Shown here piece by piece: positions 22,289 to 33,897 of a stretch of DNA of 64,000 nt. Within the stretch, counting starts at the first letter, position 1. The number at the start of each line of letters is the position of its first letter. The notes beneath the pieces were generated by a model, which was not told the origin of the DNA, ran no database searches, and worked only from the letters and a program-made list of their open reading frames with translations. The position numbers and the translations under genes were made by a program. Source of the DNA: Glebionis coronaria (taxonomy: Eukaryota; Streptophyta; Magnoliopsida; Asterales; Asteraceae); contig CM046882.1 of assembly GCA_025667525.1 (NCBI GenBank), forward strand, positions 216,674,592 through 216,738,591. The letters are read 5' to 3'.

Positions 22289-22370
22289 ACTGTATGCGGA
22301 TCCTTAAAGATCACACGGTCCCTTAGATATAAGGAACCGCAAGTTCTTTTATAGAACCGTGGACAACAAG
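22289..22370 (+). repeat. Hairpin cassette upstream of ORF c
   Basis: GCGGATCCTTAAAGATCACACGG, then CGGTCCCTTAGATATAAGGAACCGC and AGAACCGTGG. Same pattern as the LTR copies, about 180-260 bp before ORF c. Confidence 0.6.
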
Positions 22371-22546
22371 CCACTTTTGGCCCATTTTTGGTCTTTTTTC
22401 TTTCACCACAGTCTTTTTCAAGATTCCTTGTTTACCAATTTTGGTTGAACATTCCTTGAAAACTTTTTTTTTTCATTTCAAATATTTTCCTTGTCTATTT
22501 TCTTTAAATTTTCTTCTTTTGAGAGCTCTTCTTCTCATCCCTCACA

Positions 22547-23113
22547 ATGTCTAACTCTCCTAATCATAACCTTGACATCTCTTTGTCACAATATTCTAAA
22601 CCTAAAGCTTCTTCTTCTAAGCTTTCCAAGAAACCGAAAATCTCGGTTCGACCTATTTGGGTCAAGAAGAACAAGGATCATCATGATTCCCCTTCTTCCA
22701 AACCTTGCAAGACTTCTCTCTCTCCCATTACGTACTGGAATGAGACTTTCTCAATCGATCTAATTAACAGAGAATGAGAAGTTATTCCACCACCACCTAA
22801 ACCTTGCAACATACCTCTTCTCAATGACTTATCTTCTTTCCCAAATCTCACTAGGCATTGTGAAAACATTTTTTATCCACTATCTCCGTCTCCACCACCA
22901 CCTTATCATCTTGATGGTCCTCCCCCATCTAACGACTTTGTTTTGCATCATGGAAGCTCGTGTACTTGTTGTCGATTTCAACAAATTGAACTTGCTCATG
23001 TGTATGACAAGCTAAATTTTCTTGAATTTCTTCTCACTCGAGCTCCTCTCAAAGTATTTGTTCCCGTAAACAAATCTTCGAATGATTCCTCATCGTCTTA
23101 TTTTTCCAGTTAA
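22547..23113 (+). pseudogene. Element C ORF c, Ser/Pro-rich, unknown function
   Basis: 188 codons in one frame with a single TGA at 22775. The N-terminus is Ser/Lys-rich (SKPKASSSKLSKKPKISVRP), followed by PPPPKPCNIPLLNDL, a Pro-rich stretch, then HHGSSCTCCRFQQ and KLNFLEFLLTRAPL. The layout parallels ORF b (Ser/Lys head, Pro-rich PLL middle, HG..S.CC tail with LxFLLT), so b and c may be an old duplication. No known domain recognised. Confidence 0.45.
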
Positions 23114-23628
23114 ATCACACTTTGTGTTTTAGTTGTTTGAGTCATCTTTAGCAATCTTGGAGGATTATCACTAGTATAGTATTTTATGCTTATGTTGTTT
23201 ATTTTCCTTATTTGTTGTGTTAAATATACATATTGTGTGTATGAATATTTCCCTTGTTTGTTCTTTCATATTTTTTTAATATGAATGTTATGTGTATTAC
23301 TCCCTTTCCCATCAATTCGTTTTCAGACATTGTTTAGAGTAGATCATGGTTAAAACTTACAATTGCTTTTGGGTGATTCCACCAATTCTAAGTTTCTAAC
23401 CCTTTGACATATTATCACTTCAATTGGTATGGATGTTTCTTTTCTACCTCTATTCCACCAATTGAACTTTAATTTTGTCAAAACACCCTATTTGGACATT
23501 CTTAGCAAATACTTACTTCTAATTTGAGATTTCTTTTCTTTCTCCCTCGCAAATTACTTAGTAGGTAGTGACTATATACACATTGGTGTTTCTTTTCTCT
23601 CTACAAAGGGGGAGCTTCTAGCCAAGTC
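23114..23628 (+). other. Element C non-coding, left of chromovirus insertion
   Basis: AT-rich, no ORF or repeat recognised. Ends with target site AAGTC (23624-23628). Confidence 0.5.
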
Positions 23629-23967
23629 TGTAAAACCTGCATGCTTTTACCATGAATAGTACCCTTAAGATCGTACGTACTAGATTAAAACTTTCCTTTT
23701 ATAGTACGATTACGTTTACGTGTTAGGATTTTACGTATTACGTACGTGTTAGAACACGATAAGTATTTATTACGCACGAACACGCAATAATTATTGTTTA
23801 GATAATTATCGCGTGTTCGTGCGTAATAAATACTTATCATGTTCTAACACGTACGTAATACGTAAAATCCTAACACGTAAGCGTAATCGTACTATAAAAG
23901 GAAAGTTTTAATCTAGTACGTACGATCTTAAGGGTACTATTCATGGTAAAAGCATGCGGGTTTTACA
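23629..23967. repeat. Left palindrome: LTR start (plus) joined to LTR start (minus)
   Basis: Near-perfect inverted repeat centred at 23798 with arms of about 160 bp; the outer ends are TGTAAAACCTGCATGC and GCATGCGGGTTTTACA. Both arms are the first ~160 bp (U3 start) of the same LTR. Confidence 0.92.
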
Positions 23968-24000
23968 ACTCATCCCCCCTAAAAAGAATAATTCGTCCCC
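23968..24000 (-). other. Polypurine tract of inverted chromovirus
   Basis: The minus strand reads GGGGACGAATTATTC, then AGGGGGGATGAGTT, directly before the LTR start TGTAAAACCC. This is the characteristic 3' end context of Tekay/Del chromoviruses. Confidence 0.8.
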
Positions 24001-27000
24001 AAATTATAGATAACGTAACTGGAAGCGAAACATACCCGAATCAGACTGGAAAGGTATGCAAAATAACGGAAATGAAGGTGACATGGTAGAAGGGAACGTG
24101 GAACGTGACATGTCTTGAAAAGACATGGAACGTGACGTGACTGGAAGGACATATCTAATCGATAAGAGAAAAACGGATAAGAAGTCCGGATGAACTTGTC
24201 CGTTTCCAAGTGGCTTCCCTCTTGGAACGGTTCCTTTATAAGATCTTGACACGAATGATAAGTCTTCGTCCTCCTGACTTTGACTTGGAATACGAAGAAG
24301 TTCTTGGTTATCAACGTAAGGTAGATCCCCTAATTCGATCAAGGGAATAAGAATTAACGTGTAAGAGTAACTGAAACATTATGGTGCAAAACAATCCAAC
24401 TTAACCGATAACTAGCAACGATGCGCGAGACATATAAAAAAGTACTACGTGAAAAATTTTGAACGTGATACGTGAAAATTTTTGAACGTGCTACGTGGAG
24501 ATATGGCGAGTGTAGTATGAGTAAACATATCGAGATCCATGATACGTGTAACATATCTTGATCATGATATGAGGAACGTGGAATGAACATGACATGTGAA
24601 ACATATCGTGATCATAGAATATAATGGCGGTAACGACAAACGTTAGAAGGTGAGACATAGATTATGACGAGAAACGTCTATCTGAGGATAGGGAGTTATA
24701 CTAAACTTCGGTCTGGTCTCTCAAGTTCTTGCAAAACTTCCCAGAACGAAATGAACATAAAATCGTAATCCTAGATACGATCATGAACGTGAATAGTGTC
24801 ATGAACGTGAGCGCGAAAGCAAGTCGTGGAATCCGAATAAAGACGTGAAGTAATTTAGGAGTACAATTGCGAATCTTTGTCTGACCCGATAGCTGAGGGA
24901 TTACCAAGTGGTCGGATGAGCCTTGGCTGGAACATGTCTGATCAATATGTTGGTTCTGCAATCCTTGCGGATGTAAGGATTCTATAGACTTGATCAAACT
25001 GTTTGCAATAACCCAGATAGCATCATGCTTCTTCTGAGTTTGCACTAATCTAGTAACCAAAATCCATGGAGATCTTGTCCCGTTTTAGTTCACAAATTCA
25101 GATGATAAAACATCCCAGTTTGTTGTGTCCTATCTTAGCCTGTTGGTATGTCAGGTACATAGATATGGACGTAGATGTATCCTGCTTCATAGAAACTTGA
25201 TACATAGAAGGTTGCGAAATTCTGAATCTCTGAATCTAGACTTCTCCTAGCGTAGGATTTCCTAGAACACCTAATGTAGTGTAGGGTTCTCTCCTTTACG
25301 CATAAGCTGAGTCATGGTAAGATTAACCATGCAAATCCATGTGATCCAGCGTGTCACTGTAATCAAACAGAATTGATATTGGAAACTTTTCCAGGGTGAA
25401 ATTTCTCTTGTCATAGAATTTGCAACATAGTGCAGATATGGTCTTCCTGTTCTTCTCTGGGCATAAAGGAAATCAGGTTATCCTCAATGAAATCACTGAT
25501 GAATTTGCTATGAGTTCATGGAAACTCATTCTTATAATGTCGTTGGAGCATTGATGAGACTAATTCAAAATTATAAATCTAGCATGACCGAGTCGTGTAC
25601 GAATAGCAGTCATGGACATTTCCTGCTCTTTCACTCGTCACTGTTGGCAGCATGATCATGAGTTCAATCTTGGAAAAGTGATTAACACTATAAGGTCGAT
25701 TGGACATGTTGTCAATACGTGGAGGAGAATAACGGTCATGAATGGTGATTTGTTTACGCCGACGGTAGTCGACACATAATCTCATGGTACCGTCCTTCTC
25801 TTTGTAAGTTCTTATGGAATGTATAGGAACAATTTTGGAATAATCCGTTGGTTATGCGTAAAAGGACTTTAGTAGTCGTGTCTTACTGACCACTAGAAAA
25901 TTTTAGCGACCATCGCTAACAACGCACATGCTTGTAAGCCTAGATAATTTGTACAGATTTTCCTGATGGAAAATCAAGCTGAATGTATTCAGGAGCCTGA
26001 ACATTACTGTACAAAATTATGAATCATAGCATGGTGTGCTGTTCATAGTACATAATTAGAATAAAATTCATCTCGTGTCTTTCCGAGGAAATGCGTTAGC
26101 AGCTTGAATCTCATCATTAAGCTGAAGGAAAACCTTTGTATACGTGGGAATTCAAAAGGCGTCCTTCATGGTCATTAATCAATGATTTATGGTTACAAGA
26201 ATGAAAGTGACATCGGCAACGTGACAGTTCTCACTGATGCGCCGGTAATGGTATTGAAATTCTTGTGGCCTGATTAATACATGGCACAACAAAATGGATA
26301 TACCCTTGGAGGGTACCCTGAATTTCTTAGAAAGGTTCCATAGTTGGACGTGAGTCATGTGTCTTGACTCGTGTCTTGGAACTATAAGCATGACATATGT
26401 CTTGACTGGTGTCTTGACATGTGTCTTCAGAAGGTATACGTGAGACATGTGTCTTGACTGGTGTCTTGACATGTGTCTTGAGACGTAAAACAATAGAACT
26501 ACAATATTAGGTTATTATACCAGACTTGGCGGATCGGTCGGACTACTGATCCTCTGTATGTCTGATCACGTCCGCGGCCGGAGCCTCGGTTGCGATTTCT
26601 ATGATAGTTTCTGTCATAGTAGTGGTTACTATCGTCCTGTCTGTCAGTTCCATGACGGTCATTCTCATGACTGTGATTCATGTAACTATTCAGCTGAGTG
26701 GCCGGCTGGTACCGGTTAGCACTCATATGGCCGAAATGACAGTCGAATGACGTGTGACATGTAACTAAGAATTAGGGACAATGATTGATGGAAATTGTCT
26801 GATGGTGAAGCATCTTCTCGTCCAATTGATTTTCTCCGACGCCTTTGTCTTCGTCTAGTAGGATCTCCAGGTTGTGAACAGCATCCACATCTCGTAGCGT
26901 CTCCGAACGTCAGCAGCATCAACCTTTAGTAACATCTCCAAGCTATGAGCGGCATCAGCAATCTTGTAGAATATCAGCAATTGAACATATGCGTGAGATG

Positions 27001-28138
27001 ATTTAGAATCGACTAGCGAATACTCGTGAAGTATTGCAAGTGAAATACACATGGATTTAGGTACGTGTAATACACATGAAATACGGTACGTGGAGTACAC
27101 GTGGAATGCACATGAAATGATCGGTATGGGGTCGATCATTTGTCATGATTTAAGGAAATTATACCGGTTAAACGGTTAGGAAAACCATCATGATACCCTG
27201 GCAGTATTAGCATAGACATCATTCTGGTTATAACGGAAACGTTAAAGTGTGATTACACAAAATTCAACGATGATTTGCCTGACAGCATGATCAATGAAAA
27301 CCAACCATGACTATCATGAAAGCATGATTCAATGAAATCTAACAATGTCTTGCAGGACAACGTAAATAACAAAAGTGGCGTAAAACATAATCAACATGTA
27401 GACGGAATTATCATGAAGAAACATGAAACCATCTATCACGAAGAAGTGTATAACATAATCAGCATGAAACTGAAGTTAACCATGATAGTATGAAAACATA
27501 CTTGACATAAAAACATAATAACTTATGAGGGGACATGAAAAAATTTATGCCAATTTAAATCATGAGAAAAATTTTATGCATGAAAAACAGTGCATGAATG
27601 CGTAATGTAGTTTATAAAACCTTTATATGTGTGAGGGAACGCCTATGGGTCGGTTCCAAAACAAAAGACATGGCGAGGGGACGCCTATGGGTCGGTCCCA
27701 AAGTTAAAAGTTTCGATAAAATCACATGCGAATAAATAGGGCCAGTCCTATACCAACCATTACTTAGTCATAATCCTGCAACAATGATACATGAAACATA
27801 AATAAATGAAACTCATCTGTCAAAACTTATAAAAAAAAAAATTATGTGACTAATTATGAACTACTGGGGTTCAGTCCACATAGCCACAGTTCACGAGGAA
27901 CATTATGCATGAAACAATGACACTTAACTAAATATGAATGACGGTTGTCCATCCATATTAGTAAAACAATATCGATGAAAACATCAAGGTTAAAACCTCA
28001 AAGTGCTGAAAACATCATGGTTAAAACAACAATGCGCCGAAAACATCAATACGTAGAATAACAGACGTTGGCTTAGGAAGCTCCTGGTGACTACCCACTA
28101 GTCACAGGTCGAGTTTTAGAGCCTACAGGTCGAAACGA
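24001..28138 (-). pseudogene. Decayed chromovirus gag-pol
   Basis: Minus-strand fragments in canonical order. A gag-like basic/Arg-rich piece lies at 26499-26726 (NRNRGSGRGRDQTYRGS), an RT fragment at 25579-25830, and a possible chromodomain-like tail at 24004-24342 (RGKPLGNGQVHPDFL before the polypurine tract; weak). Stops and indels are frequent, and the internal region (about 4.2 kb) is shorter than a full chromovirus. No functional enzyme can be made. Confidence 0.7.
25579..25830 (-). pseudogene. pol: Chromovirus RT fragment
   Basis: Reads KEKDGTMRLCVDYR, then RYSPPRIDN and NHFSKIEL. These match the start of Ty3/gypsy RT (KxDGxxRxCxDYR, RYPxPRID, xFSKIDL). Downstream palm motifs are lost. 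It gives the strand of the body: minus. Confidence 0.8.
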
Positions 28139-28151
28139 GGCTCTGATACCA
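28139..28151 (-). other. Primer-binding site, tRNA-Met (inverted chromovirus)
   Basis: The minus strand reads TGGTATCAGAGCC four nucleotides after the LTR end GGGGTGTTACA, in the position and strand expected for the inverted body. Confidence 0.85.
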
Positions 28152-29385
28152 TACTTGTAACACCCCATTTTGATAATGGAATGTCACGCGTAATTATGGC
28201 GTGTCATCAAAGCATACAATGATAAATGTATAAAACATTACATGACCATAGGGATAACCGGAATCAAACATCAGTTCCCAAACATAAGCACAAAACATAA
28301 TAAGCAAAAGAAATGAATGAAAGACTACACAAGCATAAATATATGAAGGCAAAAGGAAAAGAAGTCTCTAGCAGCTTCCATCCTATGCACGTCCTCCAAA
28401 TGCTCGAGTCTTTCCTAGGGTACCTGCCGTTTTGGGACATGGAAAGGAAAGTAACGGATGAGCAAAACGCTCAGTGCACGGATATAGACATAGTATATGT
28501 GACTAAAACATAATAGAGACTTAATAGTAGCGGAAATGTATAAGTCCTGGAAAACCTGGAACATGTTCATAAAACTGGTTTTATAGTTTGAAAAGCCTTA
28601 TGTTTATCATATGAAAACTGTTTAGCATATTTTACCATTAGCCAATATAGGTCATGAAAATCCACCGTGCATGAATACTTGGAGGGGTGACCTCATCATG
28701 CAAATTAGAGGGGTTGCCTCTAATTTAATATACTGGTTTTTGGGTAGGAGGGATCAGCTCCTTGTGAAGGATGCAAGGCACACACCACATTCACCATGAA
28801 ATCCTGAATAAAACATGTAACTAGGATGCACCCATACGCCCCACATGATAAGTATAAATAAATGGCCAAAAGCTGAAGGGACGTCACGAGCAATCACTCC
28901 GCCGTGGTGAAGTCATAACATAAGTGCCTCTAATGTTATGGTTATGGTACCTCCATAACTAGGTGAAACTGGTCATGCATGTATATGGCTATAGGTAATC
29001 TTATTTAAACATAAGCAATCAAACACATAACTTATACTACGGGAAAACAGTTGGCTGCATACGGGGAATCCTAATAAGGAAAGAATGTCCATACTGAAAG
29101 GACGAGAATCCGTACCTTATGTCCAGTGAACGAAGAAGATGAACTGCGAGGAATCCTACTTCCGAATCACTAGTGCTACATAAATACGTACATGAATAAG
29201 TATCTGCTTACTAAGTACGTTGCTGGTTTTATGTCATGTCATAGCTTATTCTATGTGTTCTTACCATATTTTACTGTTTAAAACCCTTAAATTGTGTTTT
29301 ATCTTATATTTTGTTTAATCTGATTAAGCACTTCTGGTATTTCATGTGTTATTATACTTACTGTGTAATAATAAGTAACTTTCCA

Positions 29386-29775
29386 AAAATAGCAGGTTTC
29401 CTAGAATAGAATGTTTCCAAAAATAGAAAGTTTCCAAAAATAGAAAGTTTCCAAAAATAAAAAGTTACCAAAAATAGAAAGTTTCCAAAAATAAAAAGTT
29501 TCCAAAAATAGAGAGTTTCCAAAAATAGAAAGTTTCCAAAAATAGATTTACTACTTAAAATAGATAAGTTTCTAAAAATAGAAAGTTTCCATAAATAGAT
29601 TAGCTGCCTTAATTAAACAAGTTTCCATAAATAGACTAGCTGTCTTAATTAAATAAGTTTCCATAAATAGATTAGCTGCCTGAAATAAATAAGTTTCTAA
29701 AAATAGCTGGTTTCCATAAATAGATTAGCTGCCTTATTTAATTAAGTTTCTAAAAATAAAAAATTTCCATAATTA
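29386..29775 (+). repeat. Tandem array, TTTCCAAAAATAGAAAG unit, left arm
   Basis: About 17-bp units, first regular, then diverging to TTTCCATAAATAGATTAGCTGCCT. Mirror copy at 32110-32530. Confidence 0.85.
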
Positions 29776-30906
29776 GAAATAAGCTGGTTAGATAAGCTAA
29801 GTATATAAGTCTAAGTGTTTTCATGATTATTTTCTAAGTCATATGATATAATGTATAGTTTAATAATTATTTCATGTAATTAAATTAAACTATAAGTTAA
29901 AATATTTAATTAAAGTATAACATGTTTTTAATTAAATAAGTTAAATACTTAGGTTAAAATGTGTATTATTATATATTAATAATATAACTTAAGTCATGTT
30001 AATTAATTAATTATATCCATGGTTTTAAAATAATTAATTAATTATAAGTCTTAAATATACAAATACTTAGGTTAATTAATTTCATGTTTATAATAATTAA
30101 AATAACGTAAGTCATGTTATTAAATTAATCATATCATTTTATTAATTTAATTTTAACATAAGATCATAAACATAAAAAAAAAATAAACATACACCATGAA
30201 CCGGATCTAGGCTAAAAACAATGAACCGGACATGAAATCAACACCGTACCCCGAACCAACTCGGGGTACCCCCGTGTTTTACTGCTGTCGTGGGACCCAC
30301 ACGCACCAACCAAGACCATATGGTCTTGGTGGTGGTCGGCTTGGCAAACCGAAACCCATTCGGGTTCGGTGCAGCCTGCGGCCAAAACAAACACCCCTTA
30401 AAAACACCCTTTTGATTTTATTTAACACCAAATCATGTTAGATCCATGTTTAATTATTATGTTTTTATAAAAACAACACATGTTCTTGATTTATAAAAAT
30501 ATTAAATCGAAAGAAAAGATTTAAAAAGGGTTTACCGAATTCGTGTATCAAAAGGATGAAGAACAAACACGATCACCAACTTAATTCCCAAGATCCAAGA
30601 TCACAAACCACCCCCTTGTGGTGGATGTAGGGTGGCGGCACAAAGAAAAGAAGGAGGAGGAGGAGTTTTTAGGTTTCTGTAAAAATTCTCTGTAAAGAAA
30701 ATGAGTAGTGTAATTTTCCTTAACCCCCTTTTAGTAAAAATTGATGGGCTAAGCCCATCCTCCCTCCTAATTTTGTGGTAATGGGGCCCACAAGGTGTAA
30801 CCCGAATGTTTTTCCGTGTCTAAAATATTGGTGTGTTCTCGTGTTCGTGTTTTACGTGTTTTAATTAGTTATCGATCGTGACTTAATATATTTATTCGTG
30901 TTCGTA

Positions 30907-30910
<4 letters not shown>

Positions 30911-30939
<29 letters not shown>

Positions 30940-30940
30940 C
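30911..30940. repeat. (AT)n tract at palindrome centre
   Basis: Long TA dinucleotide run beside TACGTAATTAA/TTAATTACGTA, itself an inverted repeat around TATTAGCCCGTGAT. This marks the inferred inversion breakpoint. Confidence 0.8.
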
Positions 30941-32109
30941 GTAATTAATATTAGCCCGTGATTTAATTACGTATATATATATTTATTACGAACACGAATA
31001 AATATATTAAGTCACGATCGATAACTAATTTAAACACGTAAAACACGAACACGAGAACACACGAGAACACACCAATATTTTAGACATGGAAAAACATTCG
31101 GGTTACCCCTTGTGGGCCCCATTACCACGAAATTAGGAGGTAGGATGGGATTAGCCCATCAATTTTTACTAAAAGGAGGTTATGGAAAATTACACTACTC
31201 ATTTTCTTTACAGAGAATTTTTACAGAAACCTAAAAACTCCTCCTCCTCCTTCTTTTCATTGTGCCGCCACCCTACATCCACCACAAGGAGGTGGTTTGT
31301 GATCTTGGATCTTGGGAATTAAGTTGGTGATCGTGTTTGTTCTTCATCCTTTTGATCCACGAATTTGGTAAACCCTTTTCAAATCTTTTCTTTCAATTTA
31401 ATCTTTTTATAAATCAAGAACATGCGTTGTTTTTATAAAAACATAATAATTAAACATGGATCTAACATGATTTGGTGTTAAATAAAATCAAAAGAGTGTT
31501 TTTAAGGGGTGTTTGTTTTGGCCGCAGGCTGCACCGAACCCGAATAGGTTTCGGTTTGCCAAGCCGACCACCACCAAGACCATATGGTCTTGGTTGGTGC
31601 GTGTGGGTCCCACGGCAGCAGTGAAACACGGGGTACCCCGAATTGGTTCGGGGTACGGTGTTGATTTCATGTCCGGTTTATTGTTTTTAGCCTAGATCCG
31701 GTTCATGGTGTATGTTTAGTTTTTTTTATGTTTATGATCTTATGTTAAAATTAAATTAATAAAATTATATGATTAATTTAATAACATGAGTTAGGTTATT
31801 TTAATTATTATAAACATGAAATTAATTAACCTAAGTATTTGTATATTTAAAAATTATAATTAATTAATTATTTTAAAACCATGGATATAATTAATTAATT
31901 AACATGACTTAGGTTATATTATTAATATATAATAATACATATTTTAACCTAAGTATTTAACTTATTTAATTAAAAACATATTATATTTTAATTAAATATT
32001 TTAAACTATAGTTTAATTTAATTACATGAAATAATTATTAAACTATACATTATATCATATGACTTAGAAAATAATCATGAAAACACTTAGACTTATATAC
32101 TTAGCTTAT

Positions 32110-32530
32110 CTAACTAGCTTATTTCTAATTATGGAAACTTTCTATTTTTAGAAACTTAATTAAATAAGGCAGCTAATCTATTTATGGAAACCAGCTATTT
32201 TTAGAAACTTATTTATTTCAGGCAGCTAATCTATTAATGGAAACTTATTTAATTAAGGCAACTAATCTATTTATAGAAACTTATTTAATTAAGGCAGCTA
32301 ATCTATTTATGGAAACTTTCTATTTCTAGAAACTTATCTATTTTAAGCAGTAAATCTATTTTTGGAAACTTTCTATTTTTGGAAACTTTCTATTTTTGGA
32401 AACTTTCTATTTTTGGTAACTTTCTATTTTTGGAAACTTTCTATTTTTAGAAACTTTCTATTTTTGAAAACATTCTATTTTTGGAAACTTTCTATTCTAG
32501 GAAACCTGCTATTTTTGGAAAGTTACTTAT
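32110..32530 (-). repeat. Tandem array, TTTCCAAAAATAGAAAG unit, right arm
   Basis: Mirror copy of 29386-29775. Confidence 0.85.
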
Positions 32531-33750
32531 TATTACACAGTAAGTATAATAACACATGAAATACTAGAAGTACTTAATCAGATTAAACAAAATATAAGAT
32601 AAAACACAGTTTAAGGCTTTTAAACAGTAAAATATGGTAAGAACACATAAAATAAGCTAAGACATGACATAAAACCAGCTACGTACTTAGTAAGCAGATA
32701 CTTATTCATGTACGTATTTATGTAGCACTAGTGATTCAGAAGTAGGATTCCTCGCAGTTCATCTTCTTCGTTCACTGGACATAAGGTACGGATTCCCGTC
32801 CTTTCAGTATGGACATTCTTTCCTTATTAGGATTCCCCGTATGCAGCCAACTATTTTCTCATAGTATAAGTTATGTGTTTGATTGCTTATGTTTAAATAA
32901 GATTACCTATAGCCATATACATGCATGACAAGTTTCACCTAGTTATGGAGGTACCATAACCATAACATTAGAGGCACTGATGTTATGACTTCACCACGGC
33001 GGAGTGATTGCTCGTGGCGTCCCTTCAGCTTTTGGCCATTTATTTATACTTATCATGTGGGGCGTATGGGTGCATCCTAGTTACATGTTTTATTCAGGAT
33101 TTCATTGTAAATGTGGTGTGTGCCTTGCATCATTCACAAGGAGTGGATCCCTCCTACCCAAAAACCAGTATATTAAATTAGAGGTAGCCCCTCTAATTTG
33201 CATTATGAGGTCACCCCTCCAAGTATTCATGCACGGTGGATTTTCATGACCTATATTGGCTAATGGTAAAATATGCTAAACAGTGTTCATATGATAAACA
33301 TAAGGCTTTTCAAACTATAAAACCAGTTTTATGAACATGTTCCAGGTTTTCCAGGACTTATACATTTCCGCTGCTATTAAGTCTCTATTATGTTTTAGTC
33401 AGTTATACTATGTCTATATCCGTGCACTTAGCGTTTTGCTCAGCCGTTACTTTCCTTTCCATGTCCCAAAACGGCAGGTACCCTAGGAAAGACTCGAGCA
33501 TTTGGAGGACGTGCATAGGATGGAAGCTGCTAGAGACTTCTTTTCCTTTTGCCTTCATATATTTATGCTTGTGTAGTCTTTCATTCATTTCTTATGCTTA
33601 TTATGTTTTGGGCTTATGTTTGGGAACCGATGTTTGATTCCGGTTATCCCTATGGTCATGTAATGTTTTATACATTTATCCTTGTATGCTTTGATGACAC
33701 GCCATAATTACGCATGACATTCCATTATCAAAATGGGGTGTTACAAAGTC

Positions 33751-33897
33751 AATAATTCTCTTCCTCAACAACTTGTGCTAACCTTTTTTCTTCGACAAAT
33801 GGGGAGAAATGATAGTGATAAACTCGTTAATAATTCGAACAATTTTGGATTTTACATAAATGAGTTTATAGTTTGTCGTAATCAAAAAAGGGGAGAT
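33751..33897 (+). other. Element C internal 3' end with polypurine tract
   Basis: Resumes element C after the AAGTC duplication. Ends AAAAAAGGGGAGAT immediately before the LTR. Confidence 0.75.

Larger units (their letters stand above)
23629..33745. mobile_element. Chromovirus-type (Tekay/Del-like) element with inverted body
   Basis: Bounded by TGTAAAACC on the left and GGTGTTACA on the right, with a 5-bp target duplication AAGTC (23624-23628, 33746-33750), so this is one insertion. The outer LTR parts are in plus orientation. Everything between is minus: an LTR start plus polypurine tract at 23967-24000, pol and gag remnants, then primer site and LTR end at 28139-28156. The result is a 339 bp palindrome on the left and a 5.6 kb palindrome on the right. 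The order equals LTR-body-LTR with the segment between matching points of the two LTRs inverted. Total 10.1 kb. Confidence 0.85.
28156..33745. repeat. Right palindrome, 5.6 kb: two LTR bodies head to head
   Basis: The left arm 28156-30940 is the minus-oriented LTR body; the right arm (about 30962-33745) is the same sequence in plus orientation, centred near 30951. Markers recur mirror-image: TGTAACACCCCATTTTG / CAAAATGGGGTGTTACA at the ends, CACTGAGCGTTTTGCTC-type text near 28460 and 33435, and the TTTCCAAAAATAGAAAG array near 29390-29770 and 32110-32530. ORF-track-like frames in the arms also mirror each other and are not genes. Confidence 0.92.

Noticed and set aside
28313..33588. Mirror-image ORFs in the palindrome arms (e.g. 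28313-28513 and 33403-33588, 30232-30441 and 31488-31670, 32362-32559)
   Set aside because: They are the same LTR sequence read in both arms, low complexity or short, with no recognisable domain.
23629..33745. Independent foldback transposons at each end instead of one rearranged element
   Set aside because: The shared AAGTC duplication, and the polypurine tract and primer site exactly at the inner palindrome edges, fit one inverted element better.
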